Shown in pieces: positions 9,712-18,576 of a DNA stretch of 64,000 nt. Below the pieces are notes generated by a model, which had not been told where the DNA came from, searched no databases, and worked only from the letters and a program-made list of their open reading frames with translations. The translations under genes were made by a program, and so were the position numbers. The DNA is from Methyloceanibacter stevinii (GTDB taxonomy: Bacteria > Pseudomonadota > Alphaproteobacteria > Rhizobiales > Methyloligellaceae). How positions within the stretch are numbered: the stretch's first letter is position 1; the number at the start of each line of letters is the position of its first letter. The stretch is from NCBI RefSeq assembly GCF_001723355.1, contig NZ_LPWE01000010.1:186001-250000 (forward strand), read 5' to 3'.

Positions 9712-12249
9712 CTAGTTCGCGTCCGCAGCTGACTTCTGCGCCGCCTCCAGTTTCTTCACGTCATCCGCCGTCAGCTCGGGCTGGTCCAGCGATATGGTCA
9801 GCTTGTCGAGCTTGGCGGTGAGCGCAAACGGGACCTGATAGTCGGCGTCGTCCACCGGTGTGCCCGTGTCGGCTCCGATGTCGAACGTCTCGTCCCATTG
9901 CAGGATCAGCGGCACCGTGCGTTCCACACGGTGTTCGGCGACCACTTTGCCGTCGACCGTCAGCGTGCCTGTTCCGCCCTTGCCGATACCGCTCATGTTG
10001 TCGAACGCCAGCGTACCCAGACCGAGCCCGTCATACTTGAAGTCGAACGAGATCGTGTGTTTGCCGGGGCTCAGCGCCTCCGAGGCCTCCCAGCGCGGGC
10101 GTTCCAGATCGAGCAGGTTCCACAGGAAGACTGGCTTGCCCTTCAGCAGATAAAAGCCGTAACCGCCGAAGCGCCCGCCATTGGTGTGGATCATGCCCTC
10201 GCCGCCGCCTTCCGGCACATCCACCTCGGCCGTGACGGTGTATGAAGTGTTCAGCAGGCTCGGCGCATCGCCGTGCGGAATGCCGGTGACCGTCTCGCCC
10301 GAATAGGTGAACTCCTTCCGTCCGGCGGTCACGTTGGGACGCGGCGCCACTAGACGTGTCGCGACCGAGGCGTCGAGCGGCAACGCATTGTACTTCTGCA
10401 GTTCCGCCCACAGCCGCTCCTTCATATCCCGCAGCTTCTCGGGATACTTGTCCGCGACGTTGTCGTTCTGCGTCCAATCCTCGGTCACGTGGTAGAGCTG
10501 CCACTCGTACGCGTTGGCCGGGTCGTCGATGGTCGGGCCAAGCAGAACCCATGGCGGCCGCGTGGGAACCGTGCTCAGCATCCAGCCGTCGTGGTAGAGG
10601 CCGCGCACGCCCATCATCTCGAAATACTGCGTCTTGTGATGCGAGGGCGCCTTCGCATTCGCCTTGTCGAAGGTGTAGGCGAGGCTGACCCCATCCATAG
10701 GCTTCTGCGCGACACCGTCGACCATGCGCGGAGCCGGAATGCCCGTGACCTCAAGCAATGTCGGCACGATGTCGATCACGTGGCCGAACTGTTCGCGGAT
10801 GCCGCCGAGATCGGTGATGTGCCCGGGCCACGAGACGGCCATGCCTTGGCGCGTGCCGCCGAAGAAGGCAGGGATCTGCTTGGTCCACTTGAAGGGCGTA
10901 TCGAAGGCCCAGGTCCAGGCGACCGCCATGTGGGGATAGGTCTCGTCCGTGCCCCAGGCGTCGTACCACTTCATCTGCTTGTCGACCGGAAGCTCGATGC
11001 CGTTGAACTGCATCACCTCGCTCGGCGTGCCATTGGGAGAGCCTTCGGCGCTCGAGCCATTGTCGCCACTGATATAGATGATCAGCGTGTCGTCGAGCTT
11101 GCCGAGATCGTCGACGGCCTGGATGACGCGTCCGATCTCATGATCGGTGTAGGCGAGATAGGCCGCATAGACGTTCGCCTGGCGGATATAGAGCTTCTTG
11201 TCCTCGTCGGAGAGCGTGTCCCATTTGCGCAGGAGCTTCTCGGGCCAGGGCGTCAGCTTCGCATCTTGCGGGATCACGCCGAGCCTTTTCTGATTGGCGA
11301 AGATCGTCTCGCGCAACTTGTTCCAACCGCCGTCGAACAGATGCATGTCGGTGATCTTCTCGATCCACTCCGGCGTCGGATGGTGCGGGGCGTGCGTCCC
11401 GCCCGGCACGTAGTGCAGCAGGAACGGCATGGACGGATCGATGTCGTTGAGCTGGTTCAGCCAGTGGATGGCGTCGTCCGCCATGGCCGTGGTCAGGTTC
11501 CACTTCGGATTGCCCACATAAGGGTAGATGGCCGTCGTGTTGCGGAACAGGTTCGGCTGCCACTGGCTCGTGTCGCCGCCGACAAAGCCGTAGAAGTACT
11601 CAAAGCCCATGCCCGTGGGCCATTGATTGAACGGGCCCGCTTGGCTCGCCACCCAATCGGGCGTGTTGTGGTCCTTGCCGAACCACGAGGTCCGGTAGCC
11701 GTTCTCGAGCAAGATGCGCCCGATGGTGGCGTTCTCCGGACCGATAAGGCTGTTGTAGCCGGGAAAACCCGTCGACTGCTCCGTGATCACGCCGAACCCG
11801 ACCGCATGATGGTTGCGTCCGGTGATCAGCGCCGCGCGCGTCGGCGAACACAGCGACGTGGAATGGAAGTTCGTATAGCGCAAGCCCGCATTCGCGATCC
11901 GGTCGAGCGCCGGTGTCGGAATCACCCCGCCGAACGTGCTCGGCGCCGCGAAGCCCACGTCGTCGGTCATGATGAGCAGAATGTTGGGCGCACCCTTGGG
12001 CGGCACGATCCGGGCCGGCCAGTAGGGCTTCGATTGGGACGCGTTGAGATTGATCTCGCCGCCGAAGGGCGCGGGCGGGTTCGGCAGGTAGTTCCCGTCG
12101 ATCGTGGACTTGTAGGTCGGTGACCCTGGCGCGGGGGCGTTCTCGGCAGCCTGCGCGACGCCCCCGACAAGCGGCGGGAGGATGCTGAAGGCCACGATCC
12201 CTGCGCACATGCAGGCGGCGGCCGCCTTGCGCCCAAACGGTATCATCAT
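9712..12249 (-). CDS. Secreted type I sulfatase (arylsulfatase)
   Basis: An 845-residue arylsulfatase that hydrolyses sulfate esters. The signal peptide covers about residues 1-37 (AAAACMCAGIVAFSILPPLVGG then VAQAAE), so it is exported. The metal site begins LLIMTDDVGF, and the formylglycine motif is Cys134 in LCSPTRAALITGRN, matching C-x-P-T/S-R. Further conserved segments are GKDHN, IIYISGDNG and GGTRQGMAVSWPG. At 845 residues it is much longer than the usual 500-550; the C-terminal 250 residues (VTAEVDVPEGGGEGMIHTNG onward) look like a beta-sandwich, as in the large bacterial arylsulfatase group. The ATG at 12249 follows GGAAGGA. No formylglycine-generating enzyme gene is nearby. Substrate unknown. 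Confidence 0.92.
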   Translation of the reverse strand: MMIPFGRKAAAACMCAGIVAFSILPPLVGGVAQAAENAPAPGSPTYKSTIDGNYLPNPPAPFGGEINLNASQSKPYWPARIVPPKGAPNILLIMTDDVGFAAPSTFGGVIPTPALDRIANAGLRYTNFHSTSLCSPTRAALITGRNHHAVGFGVITEQSTGFPGYNSLIGPENATIGRILLENGYRTSWFGKDHNTPDWVASQAGPFNQWPTGMGFEYFYGFVGGDTSQWQPNLFRNTTAIYPYVGNPKWNLTTAMADDAIHWLNQLNDIDPSMPFLLHYVPGGTHAPHHPTPEWIEKITDMHLFDGGWNKLRETIFANQKRLGVIPQDAKLTPWPEKLLRKWDTLSDEDKKLYIRQANVYAAYLAYTDHEIGRVIQAVDDLGKLDDTLIIYISGDNGSSAEGSPNGTPSEVMQFNGIELPVDKQMKWYDAWGTDETYPHMAVAWTWAFDTPFKWTKQIPAFFGGTRQGMAVSWPGHITDLGGIREQFGHVIDIVPTLLEVTGIPAPRMVDGVAQKPMDGVSLAYTFDKANAKAPSHHKTQYFEMMGVRGLYHDGWMLSTVPTRPPWVLLGPTIDDPANAYEWQLYHVTEDWTQNDNVADKYPEKLRDMKERLWAELQKYNALPLDASVATRLVAPRPNVTAGRKEFTYSGETVTGIPHGDAPSLLNTSYTVTAEVDVPEGGGEGMIHTNGGRFGGYGFYLLKGKPVFLWNLLDLERPRWEASEALSPGKHTISFDFKYDGLGLGTLAFDNMSGIGKGGTGTLTVDGKVVAEHRVERTVPLILQWDETFDIGADTGTPVDDADYQVPFALTAKLDKLTISLDQPELTADDVKKLEAAQKSAADAN

Positions 12250-12398
12250 GTCTTCCTTCCGAATTTGCCTAGGGCTCTGCCGATGCACCCTATCCGCAAC
12301 TTCCCGGCGAAACTTGCCATTCGGTGCCGTCTTGCGCGGATCGCGCCCGGCGGCAGGACTTGCGCTATACTGGCCCCTCATCGACGGGGGCCGATGGC

Positions 12399-13115
12399 AT
12401 GCGCACAGTCCTATTTGCTTTTCTGATCCTGACCGCTCTTAGCGGACAAGCCCGCGCGGGCGGCATGCTCGTCGAGCGCGCGGATGCCTCGCCCGCGCAA
12501 TGGACCGGCTGCTACGGCGGCGGCCATCTCGGCGGGGCCTGGGGCACCAGCGACAAATGGATCCCGCGAACGCCGGGCGGCGCCTTCGAAGGCGTGTCGC
12601 TGGGCGGCCACGACACAGACGGCTTCATCGGCGGCGTGCAGGCGGGCTGCGACGTTCAGCTTTCGAACGGCATCGTGCTCGGCATCGGCGGCGACTATGG
12701 CTGGACGGACGCGGACGGCACGCACCCCTCCGCCCGCGAAACGGGCGTGTTCTACCACAGCAAAACCGAAGGGCTCGGCGCGCTCACCGGACGCCTCGGC
12801 TATGGCTTCGGCGACGTGCTTCTCTACGCGGAAGGCGGCATGGCCTGGGAGCGCGTCTCGTATGCGGCTGCGACCACGCAGATCGGCACTGCCTACCGCG
12901 CCACCGACACACGCGATGGTTGGACCATCGGCGGCGGTGGCGAATACGCGCTTACGAAACACCTCTCCGTCTTCGTCGAATACGCCCATTACGACTTCGG
13001 CACCGAGCGCATCACGCTCGACCCGCAATACAGCTTCCTGCCGACGGCTTTCGTGGACATCGACGACACCGCGAATGTCGTCCGTACCGGGATCAATCTG
13101 CGGTTTGGACCCTAG
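12399..13115 (+). CDS. Outer-membrane beta-barrel protein (Omp25/Omp31-like)
   Basis: A 238-residue precursor with a signal peptide (MRTVLFAFLILTALSGQARA) and an eight-strand porin-like barrel pattern: alternating aromatic/glycine strands such as WTGCYGGGHLGGAWG, FIGGVQAGCDVQL and GRLGYGFGDVLLYAEGGMAWE. It ends VRTGINLRFGP, the aromatic-terminated last strand needed for outer-membrane insertion. Such proteins are abundant structural outer-membrane proteins in Hyphomicrobiales. Its final ~80 bases recur at about 13890-13983 (see repeat). It is divergent from the arylsulfatase gene with a 149-base gap that should hold both promoters. Confidence 0.85.
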   Translation: MRTVLFAFLILTALSGQARAGGMLVERADASPAQWTGCYGGGHLGGAWGTSDKWIPRTPGGAFEGVSLGGHDTDGFIGGVQAGCDVQLSNGIVLGIGGDYGWTDADGTHPSARETGVFYHSKTEGLGALTGRLGYGFGDVLLYAEGGMAWERVSYAAATTQIGTAYRATDTRDGWTIGGGGEYALTKHLSVFVEYAHYDFGTERITLDPQYSFLPTAFVDIDDTANVVRTGINLRFGP

Positions 13116-13354
13116 AGAGACCGGCGGCTAGTTGTCCGTGGTTGCCCCAAGCGGACATTCGAGGCGCCTGGGTCAGGCAACCGTGTCACACATTAGCGCT
13201 CGGCCCGGTCAACTTGACCCGGTATACTTGCCGATACCGCCGACAAGCGGGGGGCGCCTCATTTTGTGAGCCGACCTCGGAGTAGCTCGGCCCCATCTTG
13301 CCTGTCCGCCGTTGGGGCCGCGTACAGGCCAAGCGCACGCGGAGGAAATCAACG

Positions 13355-13750
13355 ATGATGCGTCTATTGGCAACGATCCTGCTGGAACTGGCCGCCAATG
13401 CCGTTGGCCTGATCGTAGCGGCGTGGATTCTTCCCGGATTCTCGATCAACGTGATTGGCTTTCTCGTCGTCCTTGCGATTTTCACAGTGGTGAAGTTCAT
13501 CGCGGGGCCGCTGATGATGAAACTGTCGCTCCAGTACGTGCGGCAGCTAAGTGGCGGTGTGGCCCTGGTGACGACGTTTGTTGGCCTATTCCTGACGACC
13601 CTTTTCACGAATGGGCTGACGATCACCGGACTATCGACTTGGGTGATTGCAACGCTCATCGTGTGGCTGTTTGGGGTCTTGGCGGCGATCATCCTGCCGA
13701 TGTTCTTGTTCAAGAGCCTGCTATCCGAAACAAGGGACAGCAGCTCCTAG
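13355..13750 (+). CDS. Small four-helix membrane protein, phage-holin-family/YvlD-like
   Basis: A 131-residue protein with four hydrophobic segments (about residues 5-27, 33-52, 64-85 and 91-115): LLELAANAVGLIVAAWILPG, VIGFLVVLAIFTVVKFIAGPL, GVALVTTFVGLFLTTLFTNGL and WVIATLIVWLFGVLAAIILPMFL. The pattern fits the mycobacterial/phage-holin-like 4TM family (YvlD), whose function is not firmly known; despite the name they are not lysis proteins. The ATG at 13355 follows a strong GGAGGAAAT. It sits between an outer-membrane protein gene and a copied fragment of that gene's 3' end. Confidence 0.75.
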   Translation: MMRLLATILLELAANAVGLIVAAWILPGFSINVIGFLVVLAIFTVVKFIAGPLMMKLSLQYVRQLSGGVALVTTFVGLFLTTLFTNGLTITGLSTWVIATLIVWLFGVLAAIILPMFLFKSLLSETRDSSS

Positions 13751-13886
13751 GATCCTTGCTGACCAGCAAGCTGAGACCTGGGCCAGCTCTGTTGGTACCG
13801 CGCGCGCGCCGACGACTACCAGCAGAGAGCCGTATCCAAGCTGGACGGCGAACTGATCAGGTCCATATGGAACCGGTCATCGATCC

Positions 13887-13983
13887 CCCGTACGGTTTCC
13901 TGCCGACGGCCTTTGTGGACATCGACGACACCGCGAATGTCGTCCGTGCGGGGATCAATCTGCGGTTTGGCCTGGGGCCGTAG
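13887..13983 (+). repeat. Duplicated 3' end of the beta-barrel gene at 12399-13115
   Basis: This stretch reads TACGGTTTCCTGCCGACGGC and on, and translates as YGFLPTAFVDIDDTANVVRAGINLRFGLGP with a stop. Over about 80 bases it matches 13036-13113 at all but about six positions, and most differences are silent or conservative. No other part of a beta-barrel gene, signal peptide or start precedes it, so it is an isolated C-terminal remnant of a paralogue. The region 13751-13886 between it and the holin-like gene holds nothing recognised. Confidence 0.8.
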
Positions 13984-13996
13984 CGCAAGTAGAGAA

Positions 13997-15229
13997 TCAA
14001 CCGCCGAAGATGACGGCGCGGATCGGCAGCATCAGGGCTTGGGCACGGATGACAATGGCGTTGGCGATGCCCATGCCGTCCACGACCCGCATCAGGAGCG
14101 CGCGGCCGCCCGTGATCTTGCCTTCGTCGATCGCGCGGGCGTGACTGGTGTAGGCGACACCGTTGCAGACACTCCCGCGCGGCAGTGCGCCGGCCTGACT
14201 ACCTTCGAAGACCGGCTCGAGAAACGTCAGAATCGTGCCGGGCCGGGCGCGCTCCTCCACATCAAGGAGCTGGTCGCTGGGCCGAACCTGGCCGCCCGCA
14301 ATGACGTCCTGCACGTCGGTGATGACCATGGGAATGACGGTCAGCGGTTTGGAGGAGCAGGTGATCTCGGTGATCATGCCCACATGTAGCACTTGGGCAG
14401 AGATCTGCCCGAACGTGGCGAGGACCACGGGGCCTTCGGACGACGTCGGCACCAAGATCCCCGCAGGCCGGAGGACCGGACTGACAATGTCGCCCCGCCT
14501 CAGGACGAATTGCTTCACCGTGCCGTCCGTGCCGGCGAACACGGTCGCCTTTTCGATTTCCGTCTCCGCCTCCGCGAGGGCGGCTTCGGCACTCGCGCGC
14601 TGTGCGGGCAGGCTGGCCGAGATCTGCGACTCGACCACGTCGCGTTGCGCCCGCGCGGCTTTCAGCGCGCCTTCGCGGCTCTCGGCCGCCGCGCCGAGGC
14701 GCACGAGTTCTTGCGCCGAGACGACACTTGGATTGCGCTCATACAGCTCTTCCCGGCGCTTCAGTTCGTCCTGCGCCTGCCGCAACGCGCCTTCCGCGAC
14801 GACGATGTTGCCCTTGGCGACGCTGAGTTCGGACTGGGCTTGCGTCATGGCCGCGTCGACCTCGGCGATCCGGCGGCGTGCCGTCTCGGCCGCCGCGCGC
14901 TGCCGGCTCGTATCGAGGCTGAAGATCCGGTCGCCCGCCTTCACCTCCTGATTGTTGGTGACATACACCTCTTCGACCCGGCCCGGCCGATCGGAAATGA
15001 TCGAGACGGTGCGGAAACCGACGATGACGTTCGAGGCGATCGGGTGGAAGTAGAAGATGACGGTAACGAGCGTGGTGGTCAGGACGGCGCACGCGGTGAT
15101 GCCCCAACGCAGCTCGTACCAGAAATTATACAGCGTGATTTCTTCGCCAAAGCGCTTGCCCTGGCCGTATCGCCGATAGAGATAGTCGGGCAGGATCGTA
15201 ACGAGGAAGCTGAATATGAGCTCAATCAT
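13997..15229 (-). CDS. HlyD-family membrane fusion protein with a shared N-terminal module
   Basis: A 410-residue periplasmic adaptor. Residues 9-43 are a conserved cytosolic module (LPDYLYRRYGQGKR, EITLYNFWYELRWG) nearly identical to that of the upstream gene product. A membrane helix follows (about 44-62), then the first half of a barrel-sandwich domain (SDRPGRVEEVYVTNNQEVKAGDRIFSLD), an alpha-hairpin coiled coil (about 105-210) and the second half (KATVFAGTDGTVKQFVLRRGDIV). HlyD/EmrA-like proteins bridge an inner-membrane transporter to the outer membrane; no transporter or TolC gene is seen here. It starts 3 bases after the stop of the upstream gene, so the two form an operon. Confidence 0.85.
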   Translation of the reverse strand: MIELIFSFLVTILPDYLYRRYGQGKRFGEEITLYNFWYELRWGITACAVLTTTLVTVIFYFHPIASNVIVGFRTVSIISDRPGRVEEVYVTNNQEVKAGDRIFSLDTSRQRAAAETARRRIAEVDAAMTQAQSELSVAKGNIVVAEGALRQAQDELKRREELYERNPSVVSAQELVRLGAAAESREGALKAARAQRDVVESQISASLPAQRASAEAALAEAETEIEKATVFAGTDGTVKQFVLRRGDIVSPVLRPAGILVPTSSEGPVVLATFGQISAQVLHVGMITEITCSSKPLTVIPMVITDVQDVIAGGQVRPSDQLLDVEERARPGTILTFLEPVFEGSQAGALPRGSVCNGVAYTSHARAIDEGKITGGRALLMRVVDGMGIANAIVIRAQALMLPIRAVIFGG

Positions 15230-15232
15230 GGA

Positions 15233-15784
15233 TCAGGTCTTTGTCTCGCTACTCTTAGACAGCGCCTTCGCCATATCCTTCAGCGGCGTCACGAAGTCGG
15301 GGAACCGAATGGAGGCCAAGACCAGACCGGCGACCCAGTAGATGTTGTTGAAGGTGAACAGCGAAATGAGGCCGAGGATGCCAACGATCTGAAGCTGCAC
15401 CTTCGTGGCGCCCCGCGCCAGGCGGTCGGGCCAAGCTTGAATTCGGAAGTACAGAAGGCCGAGGCCTAAGACGACGAGCACCAATGAAAGGGCCACCGCG
15501 ACAAGCAGCCCGTCCGTGTGCCCCGGCGCCGTGATGAAGAACGGCAGGTCGTTGGCCGATGCGTTTCCGTTCACCGTAGTCATCTCGGCCGACCCCACAT
15601 CGCCACCGCCACCCAGCAAAAGGATCAACAGGACAAGTACGATCCAGGCTATCAACCCCCAGCGCAGTTCGTACCAGAAATTATGCAGCGTGATCTCTTT
15701 GCCTGGCCGCTTTCCCTGGCCGTAGCGCCTGTAGATATAGTCAGGGAGGATCGTGACGAGCGCGCTGATGAGGAACGGCATCAT
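15233..15784 (-). CDS. Membrane protein of unknown function sharing its N-terminus with the adjacent HlyD protein
   Basis: I do not recognise a named family. The 183-residue product has the N-terminal module (residues 9-43; 31 of 35 identical to the next gene's product, differing at positions 17, 27, 29 and 34), a membrane helix at about 45-60, a short periplasmic stretch, and further helices at about 92-112 and 133-160. It ends in a hydrophilic tail (DMAKALSKSSETKT). The RBS AAGGAG precedes the ATG pair at 15784. Being first in the operon with the HlyD-type adaptor, it may be that adaptor's inner-membrane partner; this is inference. Confidence 0.7.
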   Translation of the reverse strand: MMPFLISALVTILPDYIYRRYGQGKRPGKEITLHNFWYELRWGLIAWIVLVLLILLLGGGGDVGSAEMTTVNGNASANDLPFFITAPGHTDGLLVAVALSLVLVVLGLGLLYFRIQAWPDRLARGATKVQLQIVGILGLISLFTFNNIYWVAGLVLASIRFPDFVTPLKDMAKALSKSSETKT

Positions 15785-15916
15785 GGATCACTCCTTGGTT
15801 GGATAGGCGGTGGCCGGACCAGGCTAGAGACTGGGACAATACCGCCAAAATCCAAGGCCGTCAGCGTCGCCAAACCGGCGTGGAGGAAGGCATCGCCACA
15901 TGCGCGGTCCAGAACG

Positions 15917-16951
15917 TTACGGCCGGACCATCACCTTCAGCGCCTTGCGGTCGTTCATGGCGCGATAGCCGTCGGGAACGCCGTCGAGATCGACGGTCCG
16001 ATCGAAAACGCGCCCCGGCTCGATGCGGCCTTCCATGATGTCCGGCAGCAGTTCGTCGATATAGGCGCGCACGGGCGCGGGCCCGCCGGCAACGCTGACG
16101 TTCTGATAGAAGGTCGCCTGCGCGGCCGGGATCGTGTCGTAATGCGGGACACCGACGCGGCCGATGCCGCCGCCGGGGCGAACGATGGCGGTGGACGTGC
16201 CGATGGACTGCCCGGTGCCGACACATTCGAGCACAGCGTGCGCGCCGAACCCGCCGGTCAGCGCGCGGACGCGCTCGTTTGCTTCCTCACCCCGTTCTCT
16301 CACCACGTCGGTGGCGCCGAGTTCCCTTGCGAGCGCGATGCGATCCTCGTGGCGGCCCATGATGATGATCTGCTCGGCCCCGAGCCGCTTCGCCGCGATG
16401 ACGCCGCAAAGGCCAACGGCGCCGTCGCCGATGACGGCCACGCTGTCGCCGGGCGCCACGCGGGCCGCCCGTGCCGCGTGATGGCCGGTGCCCATGACAT
16501 CGGCGAGCGTAAGAAGCGAGGGCATCAGCGCATCGTCCTCGCCGACCGGCAATGGGTAGAGCGTGCCGTCAGCATACGGAATACACAGCGCCTCGGCCTG
16601 CGCGCCGCCGATCTCGGTGCCCTGGCCGAAGAAGCCGCCGTGAACACAGGACGTCTGCAGCCCGTCGCCGCAGAACATGCAAGTGCCGTCGGAATAGGCG
16701 AACGGCATGACGACGACCTGGCCCTGCTTCACGGTGCGAACATCGCTGCCCACCGCTTCGACCACGCCGATGGCCTCATGGCCCATTTGCTGGCCGCTCA
16801 CATTCGGTCCGTCGTTATAGGGCCAGAGGTCGCTGCCGCAGATGCAGGCGCGGGCCACGCGAATGAGCGCGTCGGTGGGATTGTGGAGCGTGGCGTCGGG
16901 AACGTCCGCGATCTGCACATCGTGTGCCTTGTACATGACGGTTGCGCGCAT
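15917..16951 (-). CDS. Zinc-dependent alcohol dehydrogenase family protein
   Basis: A 344-residue medium-chain dehydrogenase/reductase. The catalytic zinc ligands are in ACICGSDLW and GHEAIGVVE, the structural-zinc cysteines start at GTCMFCGDGLQTSC, and the NAD(P) Rossmann motif is VIGDGAVGLCGV. GGFGAHAVLECVGT and the C-terminal PDGYRAMNDRKALKVMV complete the fold. The substrate is not evident; it most resembles broad-range alcohol/aldehyde dehydrogenases. AAAGG lies upstream of the ATG at 16951. It is followed leftward by the membrane/HlyD operon 132 bases away and preceded by the tautomerase/cupin pair. Confidence 0.9.
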   Translation of the reverse strand: MRATVMYKAHDVQIADVPDATLHNPTDALIRVARACICGSDLWPYNDGPNVSGQQMGHEAIGVVEAVGSDVRTVKQGQVVVMPFAYSDGTCMFCGDGLQTSCVHGGFFGQGTEIGGAQAEALCIPYADGTLYPLPVGEDDALMPSLLTLADVMGTGHHAARAARVAPGDSVAVIGDGAVGLCGVIAAKRLGAEQIIIMGRHEDRIALARELGATDVVRERGEEANERVRALTGGFGAHAVLECVGTGQSIGTSTAIVRPGGGIGRVGVPHYDTIPAAQATFYQNVSVAGGPAPVRAYIDELLPDIMEGRIEPGRVFDRTVDLDGVPDGYRAMNDRKALKVMVRP

Positions 16952-17050
16952 GGTCTTAGCCTTTCAAGTGGGGGGCGTGCGCCGCGGGACGGGCGCTGCG
17001 ATGGTTGTTAGCGGAAAAGGACGGCCCTTCTGTGGTGAATTCGGACGATC

Positions 17051-17293
17051 CTACGACCGGTTCGGCCGCGGCCCGTAGCCGGGCTCCTTGGTCAGCGTGT
17101 CCCATTTGTTCAGGATATCAGGCTCGAAAACCTGCTCCGTCCAATCGTCCGAGGCGACCTCTTCGAAACCGACGGAGACGGACTGGGGACCGCTGCCGAG
17201 GATACCCGTCACCTCGCGCACGATCGCTTCGGTGAGCTGCGTCTTCTGCTCCTCGCTCTTACCGGGCCAAAGCTTCACGACGACATGCGGCAT
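17051..17293 (-). CDS. Tautomerase family protein (4-oxalocrotonate tautomerase-like, PptA type)
   Basis: An 80-residue protein starting MPHVVVKLWPGKSEEQK. After Met removal the N-terminal proline would be the catalytic base of the tautomerase superfamily. The length and the pattern (KTQLTEAIVREVTGILG, QSVSVGFEEV) fit the E. coli PptA/YdcE group. The natural substrate is unknown. Its ATG lies on the base next to the stop codon of the cupin gene, so the two are translationally coupled. Confidence 0.88.
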   Translation of the reverse strand: MPHVVVKLWPGKSEEQKTQLTEAIVREVTGILGSGPQSVSVGFEEVASDDWTEQVFEPDILNKWDTLTKEPGYGPRPNRS

Positions 17294-17698
17294 CTATTGC
17301 GTCCCTCCCAGATAGTCCTCGTCGGCGACCTTCTCCATCCAGGTGACGTTGTTGCCGTCGAGGGCTTCCTGGATCGCGATATGGGTCATCCCGGTGGTCG
17401 CCGTCGCGCCATGCCAGTGTTTCTCGCCCGGCGGAAACCAGATCACGTCGCCGGGGTGGATGTCCTGACGCGGTCCGCCTTCCGTCTGGACCCAGCCGGC
17501 ACCTACGGTCACGATCAAGGTCTGCCCGAGCGGATGGGTGTGCCACGCGGTGCGCGCACCGGGCTCGAACGTCACCACGGCGCCGGTAACCCGGGCCGGG
17601 TCCTCCCGCTGAAAGGCCGAGCCGATCCGCACCTCGCCGGTGAACCAATCGGCAGGGCCCTCGACAGAGGGCTGCGTCCCATTGCGAACGATGTCCAT
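17294..17698 (-). CDS. Cupin-domain protein
   Basis: A 134-residue single-domain cupin. Motif 1 is [19 protein letters not shown] with metal-ligand histidines, and motif 2 is [17 protein letters not shown]. The ending [12 protein letters not shown] is typical of the (R)-mandelonitrile-lyase-like and quercetinase-like small cupin group. The start at 17698 is chosen for the strong AAGGAG; reading further upstream adds residues unlike the family. It probably binds Mn or Fe; the reaction is not known. It forms an operon with the tautomerase and possibly the alcohol dehydrogenase. Confidence 0.88.
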   Translation of the reverse strand: MDIVRNGTQPSVEGPADWFTGEVRIGSAFQREDPARVTGAVVTFEPGARTAWHTHPLGQTLIVTVGAGWVQTEGGPRQDIHPGDVIWFPPGEKHWHGATATTGMTHIAIQEALDGNNVTWMEKVADEDYLGGTQ

Positions 17699-18044
17699 GA
17701 TCTTCGCTCCTTCCTGCGCGGCGGCGGCGATTTTGCCGTCACCGGGCGTGTCTCCGCCTTGGTCGACTACGCCCATTGCGGGCACTGCGCTACCCGCATC
17801 ACCGTCGCACCCTGGGAGGGCTTTGTGCAGGCGGCTTTCATCCACGTTGGGCCATACCATCTTCATCAACGTCGCTTACCCAAAACCACGCGAAAACGCC
17901 GAGGCTCCGTTTTTTTGTCTGCTACTGTCCGCCTCAGGCGGAAAGGTATTTGAGGGAGCTGCTCTTGGAAGGCTCAGACGTGAAAGGGTCGGACTTGGAG
18001 TTGTTAAGTGAACCGGGCACTGTCGCGATCGAGGGCGCTTTGAG

Positions 18045-18446
18045 ATGACCGGATTTGGAACCCTAGGCGCGACGCTAGTCCTTGCTTGCGTCGGCTATTA
18101 CTTGCCGCACGGTGCGGGAGAAAAGATCTTTGCGGAGCTAACCGCCGCCGTCCACCACAACCCCGATATTGGCCGGGACGACATCCTTTTTTCGCTGGTG
18201 CGCGGCATAGAGGAGGACGCCACGGAGGAAAGCGACAGTCTCGCGCCGCCCCTGCCGGAAGCGTATATCACGACGCGGGGCAAGACGTGGCAGGTACGAA
18301 GCGTTGATGGCGAACGCGACATCGGTTTTATCGAGGAGCGCCCGGTACCCGACAGGCTGCCGCCCGAATACACGCGCTTTATCAAATTGCGGGGCTCCTA
18401 CGGGCTGTTCCAAGGCTCTTGCAAAGAAGGTCAAAACAGCAGGTGA
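18045..18446 (+). CDS. Hypothetical protein, uncertain
   Basis: An open frame of 133 residues starting MTGFGTLGATLVLACVGYYL, which could be a signal peptide or membrane anchor, followed by a hydrophilic part (GAGEKIFAELTAAVHH, DDILFSLVRGIEEDA). I do not recognise it. The RBS is weak (GAGGG 12 bases upstream). The stretch 17699-18044 before it holds only the cupin RBS on the other strand and no clear gene. It could be a real small exported protein or chance. Confidence 0.35.
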   Translation: MTGFGTLGATLVLACVGYYLPHGAGEKIFAELTAAVHHNPDIGRDDILFSLVRGIEEDATEESDSLAPPLPEAYITTRGKTWQVRSVDGERDIGFIEERPVPDRLPPEYTRFIKLRGSYGLFQGSCKEGQNSR

Positions 18447-18576
18447 TAGCCTAAGGGCATTCTCTTGGGCCCTAGTCCAGAGGCACGGGATGTGAAACGG
18501 CGGTAAGTCGCCTGACGCATGATTGCGGGTAGCTGCTATGGTCGGCCTTGCTTCCGACGAGCTCATGGAGGGTCGA

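Noticed and set aside
13355-13750. Phage lysis holin
   Set aside because: Although the family name includes holin, the four-helix pattern, chromosomal context and lack of endolysin argue against a lysis role.
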